Shown piece by piece: positions 1-6,429 of a stretch of DNA of 8,683 nt; positions within the stretch are counted from its first letter, which is position 1; the number at the start of each line of letters is the position of its first letter. Made by a program: the position numbers and the translations under genes. The notes beneath the pieces are model-generated. The model had not been told where the DNA came from and searched no databases. It worked only from the letters and a program-made list of their open reading frames with translations. The stretch spans positions 1 through 8,683 of the forward strand of contig JAEYSR010000230.1 of assembly GCA_023434535.1 (NCBI GenBank), given 5' to 3'. The stretch is from Actinomycetes bacterium. GTDB taxonomy: Bacteria; Actinomycetota; Acidimicrobiia; Acidimicrobiales; Microtrichaceae.

Positions 1-127
1 GGCGGGGAAGTACTGGCTCACCGTGCGGGCGACCGACGGCGAGGGCGAGACCCAGCCGGAGGAGCAGACCGACGTCGCTCCCGACGGTGCGACCGGCTGG
101 CACCGCATCCGGGTGATCGCCGGCTGA
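1..127 (+). CDS. Sulfite oxidase-like molybdopterin oxidoreductase, C-terminal fragment
   Basis: This is the last 41 codons of a gene that begins before the window, read in the frame starting at base 2 and ending at the TGA at 125-127. The peptide contains KYWLTVRATDGEGETQPEE, then a proline/aspartate-rich link, then GATGWHRIRVIAG. This pattern (L.VRATDG.GE.Q near the end, then G..GWH.I.V as the last strand) is what I know from the C-terminal immunoglobulin-like dimerisation domain of sulfite oxidase-type molybdenum enzymes. The Moco-binding part lies outside the window, so the substrate and any signal peptide cannot be judged. The gene converges on the methyltransferase gene and is probably unrelated to the polysaccharide locus. 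The family call rests on a short tail only. Confidence 0.65.
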   Translation, partial: AGKYWLTVRATDGEGETQPEEQTDVAPDGATGWHRIRVIAG

Positions 128-144
128 GAGTCTGCCGCTCGGGG

Positions 145-174
145 GACGAGTGGGCGGCTCATCGCCCCCTCGTC
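145..174. terminator. Bidirectional terminator-like hairpin between convergent genes
   Basis: GACGAGTGGGCG (145-156) pairs with CGCCCCCTCGTC (163-174) in 11 of 12 positions around a 6-nt loop (157-162). The one mismatch is T151 opposite C168. The hairpin lies 17 bp after the sulfite oxidase-like stop and holds the methyltransferase stop codon (159-161) in its loop, so it could end transcription from both sides. No T-run follows on either strand, which is common for GC-rich actinobacterial stem-loops but makes intrinsic termination uncertain. Confidence 0.55.
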
Positions 175-812
175 GCGATCGTCAGGTGGTGCGGGTGGGG
201 GTAGTGACGGTCGATGCGGCGTTGCCGAACCGTGAGCCCGAGGTCCTCCAGATGGTCGCGGACGCGTTCGGGATCGTGCACTCCCGCGACGTCGCCGACG
301 GTGAAGCGGAGGACCCGGGTGGCCGCGTGCTCCTGGCGCTCGTTCCAACGGGCCTTCCAGCGTGGGTCCAGCGCCATCTCCTTGACGACGACGCTCCCGT
401 CCGGAGCAAGGACCCCCGTCGCAGAGTCCAGGAGCCTGAAGGCCGTCGGCTCGTCGAGGAGGTACAGCACGTCGGTGATCACCACGGCGTCGAACGGGCC
501 CTCGGGCAGCGAGGCACCGATCGGCGCGAACTCGGCCCGACGGGTGAGGCCGAGCCGCCGGGTGGCAGCGGTCGCGGCGTCGATCTTCCGGCGGTCCACG
601 TCGAGGCCGACGACGCGTATGCCGGGATCCGCCATCACCGAGAGGTGCGCGAGGAGGCCGTGTCCGCACCCGATGTCGAGAACCCGTCCTGGGGGCATGA
701 CCGCGAGGACCTCGGACCATGGACAGCTCAGGACGCGGGCTCCGACGTGGAGACGATCCCGCCACCCGAGCTGGGCTCGGACGGCCCTGAAACCTGCCCT
801 GCTCGGGATCAC
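159..812 (-). CDS. Class I SAM-dependent methyltransferase
   Basis: A 217-residue protein with the Rossmann-type methyltransferase core. Motif I VLDIGCGHG (residues 44-52) binds SAM. The acidic residue after strand 2 is in VVGLDVD (67-73). FDAVVITDVLYLLDEP (107-122) covers strand 4, and APDGSVVVKEM (136-146) is the post-motif region with strand 5. The frame stays open up to 986, but that part only shadows the upstream deacetylase gene. I chose the GTG at 812 because it overlaps the deacetylase TGA as GTGA and leaves about 40 residues before motif I, normal for the fold. No membrane segment or signal peptide is seen, so it should be cytosolic. It is the last gene of the GT2-deacetylase-methyltransferase operon, which suggests that it methylates a sugar or a lipid-linked glycan. 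The acceptor and the methylated atom cannot be read from the sequence. Confidence 0.85.
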   Translation of the reverse strand: MIPSRAGFRAVRAQLGWRDRLHVGARVLSCPWSEVLAVMPPGRVLDIGCGHGLLAHLSVMADPGIRVVGLDVDRRKIDAATAATRRLGLTRRAEFAPIGASLPEGPFDAVVITDVLYLLDEPTAFRLLDSATGVLAPDGSVVVKEMALDPRWKARWNERQEHAATRVLRFTVGDVAGVHDPERVRDHLEDLGLTVRQRRIDRHYPHPHHLTIATRGR

Positions 813-1669
813 CGTCCTGTCGATCCGATGTCGCGGTACGTGCCGAGCACGAATCCGGAGCGCTCGACTGCCTCGCGCGCCTCGGTCGAGCACAGCGCGT
901 CGAGCTCCTCGCTCCAGCGGTAGCCCCACCTGTAGCGGGCTCTGGCCGGGTCGTCCTCCGTCCCGGGGTGCGTCCACATCTCGCACGCATGGGAGCCGCT
1001 CGCGGCCAACGCTTCGATGGTCGCCACCAGGCGGTGGGTGGTCATCGAGCCGGAGCCGTCGAACCCGGCGGAGGCTCCGGCCGTCCGGAACGATCGATCT
1101 GCCGCCGCCCGGGTCAGACGTCGAGCCAGGACCCGGACGCCGATCGACGCCGGGTCGATGCGTCGCGACGCCGGAACTCGGACGACGTCGATCCCCTCCC
1201 TGTGGGCGACGTCGAGAACGGCATCGCGCACCGCCGGCCAGAGGTGGAGGTGCTGGTGCGTATCGACGTGTCCGGGAGTCAGGCCGAGCTCCCGGACGCG
1301 CCGCACCTGCGCGTCCAACTCCCGGCGGACGTCGTCAGGGTCGACCCGTCCGAGCGCGAAGCGGGCGATCACCGCCTTCCACGTCGCAGGGAACCGGCCA
1401 GCGTCGTCGACGAGAGTCGGGATGGCGTCGGCCTCGAGGACGGGCGGGTCCTCACCGACGAGAGTCAGATGGATGCCCGCTGGCAGACCGCAGCGCCGTA
1501 GCTCATCGGAGTGATCCTCGAGTGCCGGCCCGTTCGCGAGGACGGAGGTGGAGGTGAGGATGCCGTCGCGGTGGGCTCGGAGGATGCCGTCGCACACGCC
1601 CGGTGTCAGACCGAAGTCGTCGGCGACGACGACGAGCACGCGCGGTCCGGCGTCAGCGGAGCTTCCCAC
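809..1669 (-). CDS. ChbG/YdjC-family carbohydrate deacetylase
   Basis: A 286-residue protein of the YdjC/ChbG/HpnK family. These are metal-dependent (beta/alpha)-barrel enzymes that remove acetyl groups from N-acetylated sugars. Visible signatures are VVVADDFGLTPGV (13-25, metal-ligand aspartates), GIHLTLVGE (65-73), GHVDTHQHLH (133-142, metal-ligand histidines) and the late MWTHPG (231-236). Length is normal for the family. The start is the GTG at 1669, supported by a Shine-Dalgarno sequence (GAGGTGG) 4 nt upstream. It overlaps the GT2 gene end by 17 bp, and its own TGA overlaps the methyltransferase GTG by 4 bp, so the three genes are probably co-translated. No signal peptide is seen, so it is likely cytosolic. 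Members of this family beside a GT2 enzyme are known to deacetylate a lipid-linked amino sugar (NaxD of Francisella) or a hopanoid glycoside (HpnK). The substrate here is inference. Confidence 0.9.
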   Translation of the reverse strand: MGSSADAGPRVLVVVADDFGLTPGVCDGILRAHRDGILTSTSVLANGPALEDHSDELRRCGLPAGIHLTLVGEDPPVLEADAIPTLVDDAGRFPATWKAVIARFALGRVDPDDVRRELDAQVRRVRELGLTPGHVDTHQHLHLWPAVRDAVLDVAHREGIDVVRVPASRRIDPASIGVRVLARRLTRAAADRSFRTAGASAGFDGSGSMTTHRLVATIEALAASGSHACEMWTHPGTEDDPARARYRWGYRWSEELDALCSTEAREAVERSGFVLGTYRDIGSTGR

Positions 1670-2429
1670 GGGTCCACCTCGTTCCCAGCTCCCGCGTCGA
1701 CGTCGCCATCTCCCAGATCATCGTGGCGACGACGCGGGGCGAGGAGAGCGTGGACACGCCCCGGGACCGTGGCCGGTAGTCGGTCGCGAACTGCGCCATC
1801 CGGAAGCCGAGGCGGTCGGCACGCACGACGATCTCCGCGTCGATGAACGATCCCCGACTCGTCAGCTGGAGCGCGTCGAGCACCCGTCGGTCGATGAGCT
1901 TCGCGGCGAAGTTCACGTCTCTGACCCGGACGTCGAACACGGCGCGCACCACGGCGTTGTAGGCGTAGGAGTACACCCACCGCCGGGGTCCCTCACCGCC
2001 GCGGTTCCGGCGATATGCCGCCACGATGTCGGCGCCCTCGCTGCGCATGAGGCCGAGAGCGGTGCCGGTGGCGGCGAGATCGAACGGCTGGTCGGCATCG
2101 GTGTAGAGGATCAACCGGCCGCGTGCCGTCTCGAGGCCCGTGCGGACCGCCGCGCCGAGCCTGCCGTTCACGGGCCGGTGGACCGGCACGAGACGGGCCT
2201 GCTCCTCGGCGAGCCGATCGCAGATCTCCCCAGTTGCGTCGGTGGACGCGTCGTCAACGACGACGAGCTCCCACTCAGCGATCGCCCCTGCGGTCACGAG
2301 ATCCCTGGCGACTCGCCCCACGGCGTGACAGGTGTCCGCGATCCCCGCTGCCTCGTTGAACGCTGGGATGACGAAGGAGAGGCCGCAGTCGGCCAAGGCG
2401 GTCAGATCCGGCTCGCCGTCCCCCCTCAT
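1653..2429 (-). CDS. GT2 glycosyltransferase, dolichol-phosphate-sugar synthase-like
   Basis: A 258-residue GT-A-fold family 2 glycosyltransferase. LSFVIPAFNEAAGI (17-30) starts the nucleotide-binding fold, VVVDDASTDAT (56-66) carries the DD.S motif, and LYTDADQPFD (108-117) has the metal-binding DxD. RDVNFAAKLIDRRVL (170-184) and FIDAEIVVRADRLGF (195-209) match the pattern of polyprenyl-phosphate mannose/glucose synthases (DPM1/ArnC type). No C-terminal membrane helices follow, so it is probably a peripheral membrane enzyme. I chose the ATG at 2429, 17 residues before the fold begins. The frame stays open to a GTG at 2525, but that would leave only 20 bp to ugd and give a low-complexity leader. 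No Shine-Dalgarno sequence precedes 2429. It heads the operon with the deacetylase and methyltransferase. Family call firm; sugar and acceptor lipid unknown. Confidence 0.88.
   Translation of the reverse strand: MRGDGEPDLTALADCGLSFVIPAFNEAAGIADTCHAVGRVARDLVTAGAIAEWELVVVDDASTDATGEICDRLAEEQARLVPVHRPVNGRLGAAVRTGLETARGRLILYTDADQPFDLAATGTALGLMRSEGADIVAAYRRNRGGEGPRRWVYSYAYNAVVRAVFDVRVRDVNFAAKLIDRRVLDALQLTSRGSFIDAEIVVRADRLGFRMAQFATDYRPRSRGVSTLSSPRVVATMIWEMATSTRELGTRWTRGKLR
1674..1680 (-). promoter_or_regulatory. Shine-Dalgarno sequence of the deacetylase gene
   Basis: On the minus strand GAGGTGG ends 4 nt before the GTG at 1669. It lies inside the last codons of the GT2 gene. It is among the clearest ribosome-binding sites in the window and decides the deacetylase start. 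Confidence 0.65.
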
Positions 2430-2545
2430 CGGAGGCTGATGGTGACAGGTGGGCGGTCGGACGTAAACAGCGTCGCCCCGACCGGCCTGACCGGCGAAGT
2501 CGATAGCGTGGTCACCGACGGCCACAGGCCGACCGGGAAGGTGAT
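2430..2545. promoter_or_regulatory. Divergent promoter region between GT2 operon and ugd
   Basis: A 116-bp spacer between divergent starts must carry promoters for both sides. For ugd a weak candidate is GTGACA (2442-2447), 16 bp, TAAACA (2464-2469); the -10 match is poor. For the GT2 operon I found no convincing hexamers and no Shine-Dalgarno sequence. The spacer contains GACCGGC twice (2480-2486, 2489-2495) and GACCGGG (2531-2537). CGGCC-ACA-GGCCG (2519-2531) is a small stem-loop in the ugd leader. Ahead of ugd, GGGAAGG (2535-2541) is the likely ribosome-binding site, 4 nt from the GTG. Confidence 0.4.
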
Positions 2546-3817
2546 GTGAGCGAGATCGCGGTGGTCGGATCCGGGTACGTGGGGTTGACCACAGCGGCCT
2601 GCATGGCGAGCTTCGGTCACAGCGTCCTCGGCATCGACATCGACACGGACAAGATCGAACGCCTCCAGCGAGCCGAGCTCCCGTTCTTCGAGCCAGGTCT
2701 GCCGGAGCTCGTCAAGGACGGCATCGACGAGGGGAGGCTCCGCTTCTCCGCGGATCACGCCGATGCGGCGACGTCGGAGTTCGTCTTCCTGTGCGTTCCG
2801 ACCCCGCCCCTGCCGGACGGATCTGCCGATCGCTCCTACCTGGTGGAGGCGGCGCAGGCCCTGTCCCGGCACCTGGGCGACGGAGCGGTGGTGATCGTCA
2901 AGAGCACGGTGCCGGTCGGCTCCGCTGCCCTCCTTGAAGAGCAGATCGCTCGCTCCGACATCGCGGTCGTGTCGAACCCCGAGTTCCTCCGGGAAGGTCA
3001 CGCCGTCGAGGACTGCCGTCGACCCGACCGGCTGGTGATCGGGAGCGACGATGCTGCCGTCGCCGCGAGGGTCATCGCCCTCTACGAGGGTCTGGACGTC
3101 CCGGCGGTGGTCACCGATCCGGTCACCGCCGAGCTCACGAAGTACGCGGCGAACGCCTTCCTGGCGCTCAAGCTGTCCTACATGTTCGAGATCGCCGCCG
3201 TGTGCGAGCTCGTCGGAGCGGACGTGGCGGACGTCGCTGCGGGACTCGGCCACGACCGCCGGATCGGAGCGGATTACCTCCGGCCGGGTCCCGGGTGGGG
3301 AGGCTCCTGTCTGCCCAAGGACACGCGGGCGCTCGACGCCATCTCCAGAGACGCCGGCCACGACTTCGTGCTGCTCCGATCGGCGATCGAGGTCAACGAG
3401 ATCCAGGTGCGACGCGTGGTGGACAAGGTCAGGACGGCTCTGGACGGGCCGATCGACGGTGCCCGGATCTCGATCCTCGGCCTCGCGTTCAAAGCCGGGA
3501 CCGACGACGTCCGTGAGTCCCCGTCGCTGCGGGTGATCGAGTGCCTGGTCGGCCTCGGGGCCGACATCGCTGTCCACGATCCGATGGTCTCGGCGAACAC
3601 GGTCGTGCCCGACGCGGAGCGGTTCGACACCGCCCTGGCCGCCGCCGCAGGTGCCGACGTCGTCGTCGTCATGACCGAGTGGGAGGAGTACCGAGTTCTG
3701 GACTTCGAGGCGCTCGCGTCGGTCATGGCCGGTGGAGTGGTCGTGGACACCCGCAACCACCTGCCTCGGGACGAGGTCCGGCGTTCGGGGCTCCGTCATG
3801 TGGGCACCGGCCGCTGA
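2546..3817 (+). CDS. ugd: UDP-glucose 6-dehydrogenase
   Basis: A 423-residue cytosolic enzyme that oxidises UDP-glucose to UDP-glucuronate with two NAD+, the usual source of glucuronic acid for capsules and teichuronic acid. The N-terminal Rossmann domain begins with IAVVGSGYVGL (4-14). VPTPPLPDGSAD (84-95) and KSTVPVG (119-125) follow. NPEFLREG (144-151) and ELTKYAANAFLALK (196-209) carry conserved substrate contacts and the catalytic lysine. GWGGSCLPKDT (250-260) holds the catalytic cysteine, Cys255. The C-terminal UDP-binding domain has LGLAFKAGTDDVRESPS (311-327) and VDTRN (400-404). NPEFLREG and SCLPKD mark the UDP-glucose branch and not the N-acetyl sugar branch. The start is GTG with GGGAAGG just upstream; the overlapping ATG at 2544 runs straight into TGA. 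It is transcribed alone, divergent from the GT2 operon and convergent with the phosphatase gene. All key residues are present. Confidence 0.95.
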   Translation: MSEIAVVGSGYVGLTTAACMASFGHSVLGIDIDTDKIERLQRAELPFFEPGLPELVKDGIDEGRLRFSADHADAATSEFVFLCVPTPPLPDGSADRSYLVEAAQALSRHLGDGAVVIVKSTVPVGSAALLEEQIARSDIAVVSNPEFLREGHAVEDCRRPDRLVIGSDDAAVAARVIALYEGLDVPAVVTDPVTAELTKYAANAFLALKLSYMFEIAAVCELVGADVADVAAGLGHDRRIGADYLRPGPGWGGSCLPKDTRALDAISRDAGHDFVLLRSAIEVNEIQVRRVVDKVRTALDGPIDGARISILGLAFKAGTDDVRESPSLRVIECLVGLGADIAVHDPMVSANTVVPDAERFDTALAAAAGADVVVVMTEWEEYRVLDFEALASVMAGGVVVDTRNHLPRDEVRRSGLRHVGTGR

Positions 3818-3835
3818 TCCGATCGCTCCATCAGC
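3813..3835. terminator. Possible stem-loop spanning two convergent stop codons
   Basis: GCTGAT (3813-3818) and ATCAGC (3830-3835) form a perfect 6-bp inverted repeat around 11 nt. The repeat covers the stop codons of ugd (3815-3817) and the phosphatase gene (3831-3833). Two facing TGA stops already give part of the symmetry, and no T-run follows, so a terminator role is only possible. The 13-bp gap has room for nothing else. Confidence 0.3.
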
Positions 3836-4397
3836 CGTCGATCGGTCCGAACCAGCTGTCGAAGAGCCGGCCGACCCCTTGGGCGAGGAGGTCGGCGGTC
3901 TGGCGGAACCGCCGGGTGGGACGGCCCATGGGATCCGGCACGTCGTGGCGAGGGTCGAGGACCGTGGCCAGGTCGCGGCGTGTCGCCTCCACCCACTCCC
4001 GGAGCCCGTCCGGTCCGAGCGGCGCCGTGGATGAGCGTTCGGCCTCCTCGACCGCGACCCCGAAGGGGATGGTCCGGCGGGCGGCGACCGGATCGATGGC
4101 TGCGAGATCGAGCACGTGTGTGCCTTCCATGGTGACGATCAGGTCGGCTCGGGCGAGCCCATCCGGGTCGACCTGGGTGGAGGCGTGCCCCGAGATGTCG
4201 AGCCCACGATCGGCGCAGGCCCGGATGGCTCCTGACGCCGCGGGGTGTCCTCCTTCGAGGAAGCCGGCGGAGGAGACCTGGCCCGGCACGGCCCTCCGGG
4301 TGAGCTCGTAGCGGGCGATCGCGGCGGCCATCGGCGACCTGCACTGGTTCGCGGTGCAGACGAACAGCAGGTTGACGGGCTCCCGGCCGACGGTCAC
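3831..4397 (-). CDS. Low-molecular-weight protein tyrosine phosphatase
   Basis: A 188-residue cytosolic phosphatase. The N-terminal P-loop LLFVCTANQCRSP (10-22) has the CX5R(S/T) signature with catalytic Cys14 and Arg20, and DVPDPMG (152-158) supplies the general acid, Asp155. These mark the Wzb/Etp/PtpA family and not the unrelated arsenate reductase groups. The protein is somewhat longer than the usual 150-165 residues, ending in a basic, partly amphipathic tail (159-188). In capsule clusters such phosphatases remove phosphate from the tyrosine-rich tail of the Wzc-type export kinase or from sugar enzymes, but no kinase lies in this window. The GTG start at 4397 overlaps the GT4 stop as GTGA, and only weak Shine-Dalgarno bases are present, so translation is probably coupled. 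It is the last gene of operon B and converges on ugd. Confidence 0.92.
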   Translation of the reverse strand: MTVGREPVNLLFVCTANQCRSPMAAAIARYELTRRAVPGQVSSAGFLEGGHPAASGAIRACADRGLDISGHASTQVDPDGLARADLIVTMEGTHVLDLAAIDPVAARRTIPFGVAVEEAERSSTAPLGPDGLREWVEATRRDLATVLDPRHDVPDPMGRPTRRFRQTADLLAQGVGRLFDSWFGPIDG

Positions 4398-5557
4398 GGC
4401 GGTGCGATCCCGGACGCGACCATCAGACGCCGGTACGTGGCGAGCGTGGTGGCGATGATCGCCTCCTGGTCGAACTCCTGGACGGCTCGCTCCGCTCCGG
4501 CGGCACCGAACGCCGCTCGCTGGGCGGGATCAGCCAGAAGCTCCCGCATCGCGGCGCCCAGCGCCGCGGCGTCGCGGACCGGGACGAGCCGTCCGTTCCG
4601 TCCGTCGTCGACGACCTGGCGGCAGCCACGGATGTCGGTGGCGATGATGGGGAGCCCGGCCGCGGCGGCCTCCATCGCCGAGCGGGGGAAGCCCTCCCGG
4701 TGCGAGGCGAGGACGTACATGTCCATCGCTCCGTAGAGGCGCTCCACGTCGTCGCGCATGCCGAGGAACCGCACGCCCTGCTGCTCGGCCGAGCGGACGA
4801 GTTCGGGGTCGAGGGCGTCCGCCTTCTGGGCATCGTGGGGTCCCACGACGACGAGGACGGCCTCCGGGTGGGCGGCCGAGACCTCCGACCACGCCGTCAG
4901 GAGCTCTCGATAGCCCTTCTCCTCGACCAGCCGTCCCACGGCGCCCACGACCACGGCATCGTCGTCGATGCCGAGCTCGGCCCGGATCTCGGGGCGCATC
5001 CCCGCCGACCTCTCCGTGTTGAAGCGAGCCAGGTCGACGCCGTTGCCGAGGAGGGTGAGCTTGGACGTGGGCACCCGCAGCAGCGACCGGAGCAGGCCGA
5101 GGTCCTCCACGTTCTGGATCAGCTCGGCATCCGAGGCGCACGACGCGATCCGCTCGAGTCCGTAGACGACGGCGCGCTTGCGAAGACGGTCGTCGCCCGT
5201 GGCGTACAGGCCGTGGACGGTGTTCACCACCACGGGGACCTGTGCTGCCCGGGCGGCGATGCGTCCGTACAGCCCGGGCTTGGGGTTGTGGGTGTGCACG
5301 ATCGTCGGTCGCAGGTACCTGAAGAGGCGGATCAGCTCGAGCAGCGCTCGGGCGTCGCTGGACGGGTCCATCGCCCGGGTCGCGTTGTCGAGCGGGATGT
5401 GACGGACCCCGCGCGCCGTCACGTCGTCCACGAACGGTCCGGGGGCGCTGACGCCGACCACGTCGAACCCGGCGGATCGGTACGCCGACAGCTGTGGGCC
5501 GAGCAGCAGCTCGAGGCTGATGTCGGCGGTGGTGACGTGGACGAGGAGCGGCTTCAC
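4394..5557 (-). CDS. GT4 family glycosyltransferase
   Basis: A 387-residue retaining GT-B-fold glycosyltransferase. The N-terminal acceptor half includes a conserved stretch from residue 84 (PTIVHTHNPKPGLYGRIAA) through VVNTVHGLY (110-118). The nucleotide-sugar half begins near VVVGAVGRLVEEKGY (202-216) and contains the E-x7-E signature of GT4 in EGFPRSAMEAA (288-298; Glu288 and Glu296). No membrane helix is obvious, so the enzyme is probably cytosolic and works at the inner face of the membrane on a lipid-linked sugar. The frame stays open upstream to 6352, but that part shadows the deacetylase gene. The GTG at 5557 overlaps the deacetylase stop as GTGA and is followed directly by the first strand (KPLLVHVTT). 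Its likely job is to add one sugar to the polysaccharide repeat unit. Donor and linkage cannot be read from the sequence. Confidence 0.9.
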   Translation of the reverse strand: MKPLLVHVTTADISLELLLGPQLSAYRSAGFDVVGVSAPGPFVDDVTARGVRHIPLDNATRAMDPSSDARALLELIRLFRYLRPTIVHTHNPKPGLYGRIAARAAQVPVVVNTVHGLYATGDDRLRKRAVVYGLERIASCASDAELIQNVEDLGLLRSLLRVPTSKLTLLGNGVDLARFNTERSAGMRPEIRAELGIDDDAVVVGAVGRLVEEKGYRELLTAWSEVSAAHPEAVLVVVGPHDAQKADALDPELVRSAEQQGVRFLGMRDDVERLYGAMDMYVLASHREGFPRSAMEAAAAGLPIIATDIRGCRQVVDDGRNGRLVPVRDAAALGAAMRELLADPAQRAAFGAAGAERAVQEFDQEAIIATTLATYRRLMVASGIAPP

Positions 5558-6429
5558 GAGGACGCGCCCCGGTAGCGGAGCCGGTTGGCAGTCGCTCGGA
5601 GTCGGTCCTCGAGGCCCATGCCGCCGATGGCCTTGTGACGGAACGCCCGGTCGTCGTCGGCCCGCTGGACTGGAGATCGGCTGATGCGGTGCAGGTCGGT
5701 CCCGGCCCTGTTGGCACGCGTGCCCGCCAGGACCGCCGTGTCGAAGCGGGCACGCACCTCCCGTTCCGCCCCAGGTGACCCTGCCACGGCCTTCGGATAC
5801 GCGAAGTGCCGGGGAACGACTCCCACCTTGTCGCCGAGGAGCTCGATCGAGGTCCGGAGGTCCTCGGCGACCTCGGGCGCGGGGAGCCGATCGAGCAGGA
5901 CGTGACGATGGGTGTGGGAGCCGATGGTCACGAGCGGCGACGAGGCCAGCTCGCGGAGTCCGGGCCACGTGATGGGGCGGCCGTCGGCGGGGAACGGGAC
6001 GCGTCGCTCGACGAAGTCGGTCGCCACGTAGAAGGCGGCCGGCGCGTCGTGCCGTTCCAACGCAGGCAGGACGTGCTCCACCCAGTCGGCGGTGCCGTCG
6101 TCGAAGGTCAGGACCACCCCGGGCCGGACATCGCCGTCCGCTCCGGCAACTCGGAGCTCCCGTGCAGCGTCGTCGAGGGAGAGGATCCTCGTCGAGGAGG
6201 CCAGCCAGGCGAGCTGGCGATCGAACGTCGCCGGGTCGACGTCCATCTGGCTGCCGCCGCCGTGCCCGACACGGTGGTAGATGAGCACCGTCAGCCCCGC
6301 CGGAGGCCGTCGAACGACGTCCCAGCCCATGGCACCGGTCTTGACGGACCACCGTGCAACCTCGGTCGCCCGCCGGCGCAGCGCGGCCGCTCGCGGCACG
6401 GTCGGTGGCTGGGGCGCTGCGACGCTCAT
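5554..6429 (-). CDS. NodB-type polysaccharide deacetylase (CE4)
   Basis: A 291-residue carbohydrate esterase family 4 protein, which removes N- or O-acetyl groups from sugars with a bound metal. TVLIYHRVG (47-55) opens the domain. VVLTFDDG (105-112) is motif 1 with the catalytic and metal-binding aspartates 110 and 111. IGSHTHRH (169-176) is motif 2 with metal ligands His172 and His176. RHFAYPKA (207-214) is motif 3. The first 40 residues are basic and not hydrophobic (RRRATEVARW around 18-27), so I see no signal peptide or membrane anchor. It would then act in the cytosol, perhaps on a lipid-linked intermediate and not on finished polymer. The ATG at 6429 overlaps the dehydrogenase stop as ATGA; the longer open frame to 7203 shadows that gene. 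The last codon region overlaps the GT4 start. Confidence 0.9.
   Translation of the reverse strand: MSVAAPQPPTVPRAAALRRRATEVARWSVKTGAMGWDVVRRPPAGLTVLIYHRVGHGGGSQMDVDPATFDRQLAWLASSTRILSLDDAARELRVAGADGDVRPGVVLTFDDGTADWVEHVLPALERHDAPAAFYVATDFVERRVPFPADGRPITWPGLRELASSPLVTIGSHTHRHVLLDRLPAPEVAEDLRTSIELLGDKVGVVPRHFAYPKAVAGSPGAEREVRARFDTAVLAGTRANRAGTDLHRISRSPVQRADDDRAFRHKAIGGMGLEDRLRATANRLRYRGASS

Noticed and set aside
214..1557. Open frame of 447 codons on the plus strand
   Set aside because: Opposite the methyltransferase and deacetylase genes. The translation is R/S/P-rich low complexity, typical of a shadow frame.
1548..2549. Open frame of 333 codons on the plus strand
   Set aside because: Opposite the GT2 gene, with no motif or ribosome-binding site. 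It runs into the ugd start.
2426..3799. Open frame of 457 codons on the minus strand opposite ugd
   Set aside because: It lies almost wholly opposite ugd, which has all family motifs. The frame has a skewed, D/R/H-rich composition with no recognisable domain. Long antisense frames are expected in high-GC coding DNA.
3831..4397. Possible arsenate reductase (ArsC of the phosphatase fold)
   Set aside because: The CTANQCRSP loop and DVPDPMG acid motif fit true LMW phosphatases. No arsenic genes are nearby and the context is polysaccharide synthesis.
4700..5575. Open frame of 291 codons on the plus strand
   Set aside because: Antisense to the GT4 gene, with no recognisable domain and D/V/H-rich shadow composition.
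5558..6352. N-terminal extension of the GT4 reading frame
   Set aside because: Overlaps the whole of the polysaccharide deacetylase gene and reads as R/P-rich noise. GT4 homology begins at the GTGA overlap at 5557.
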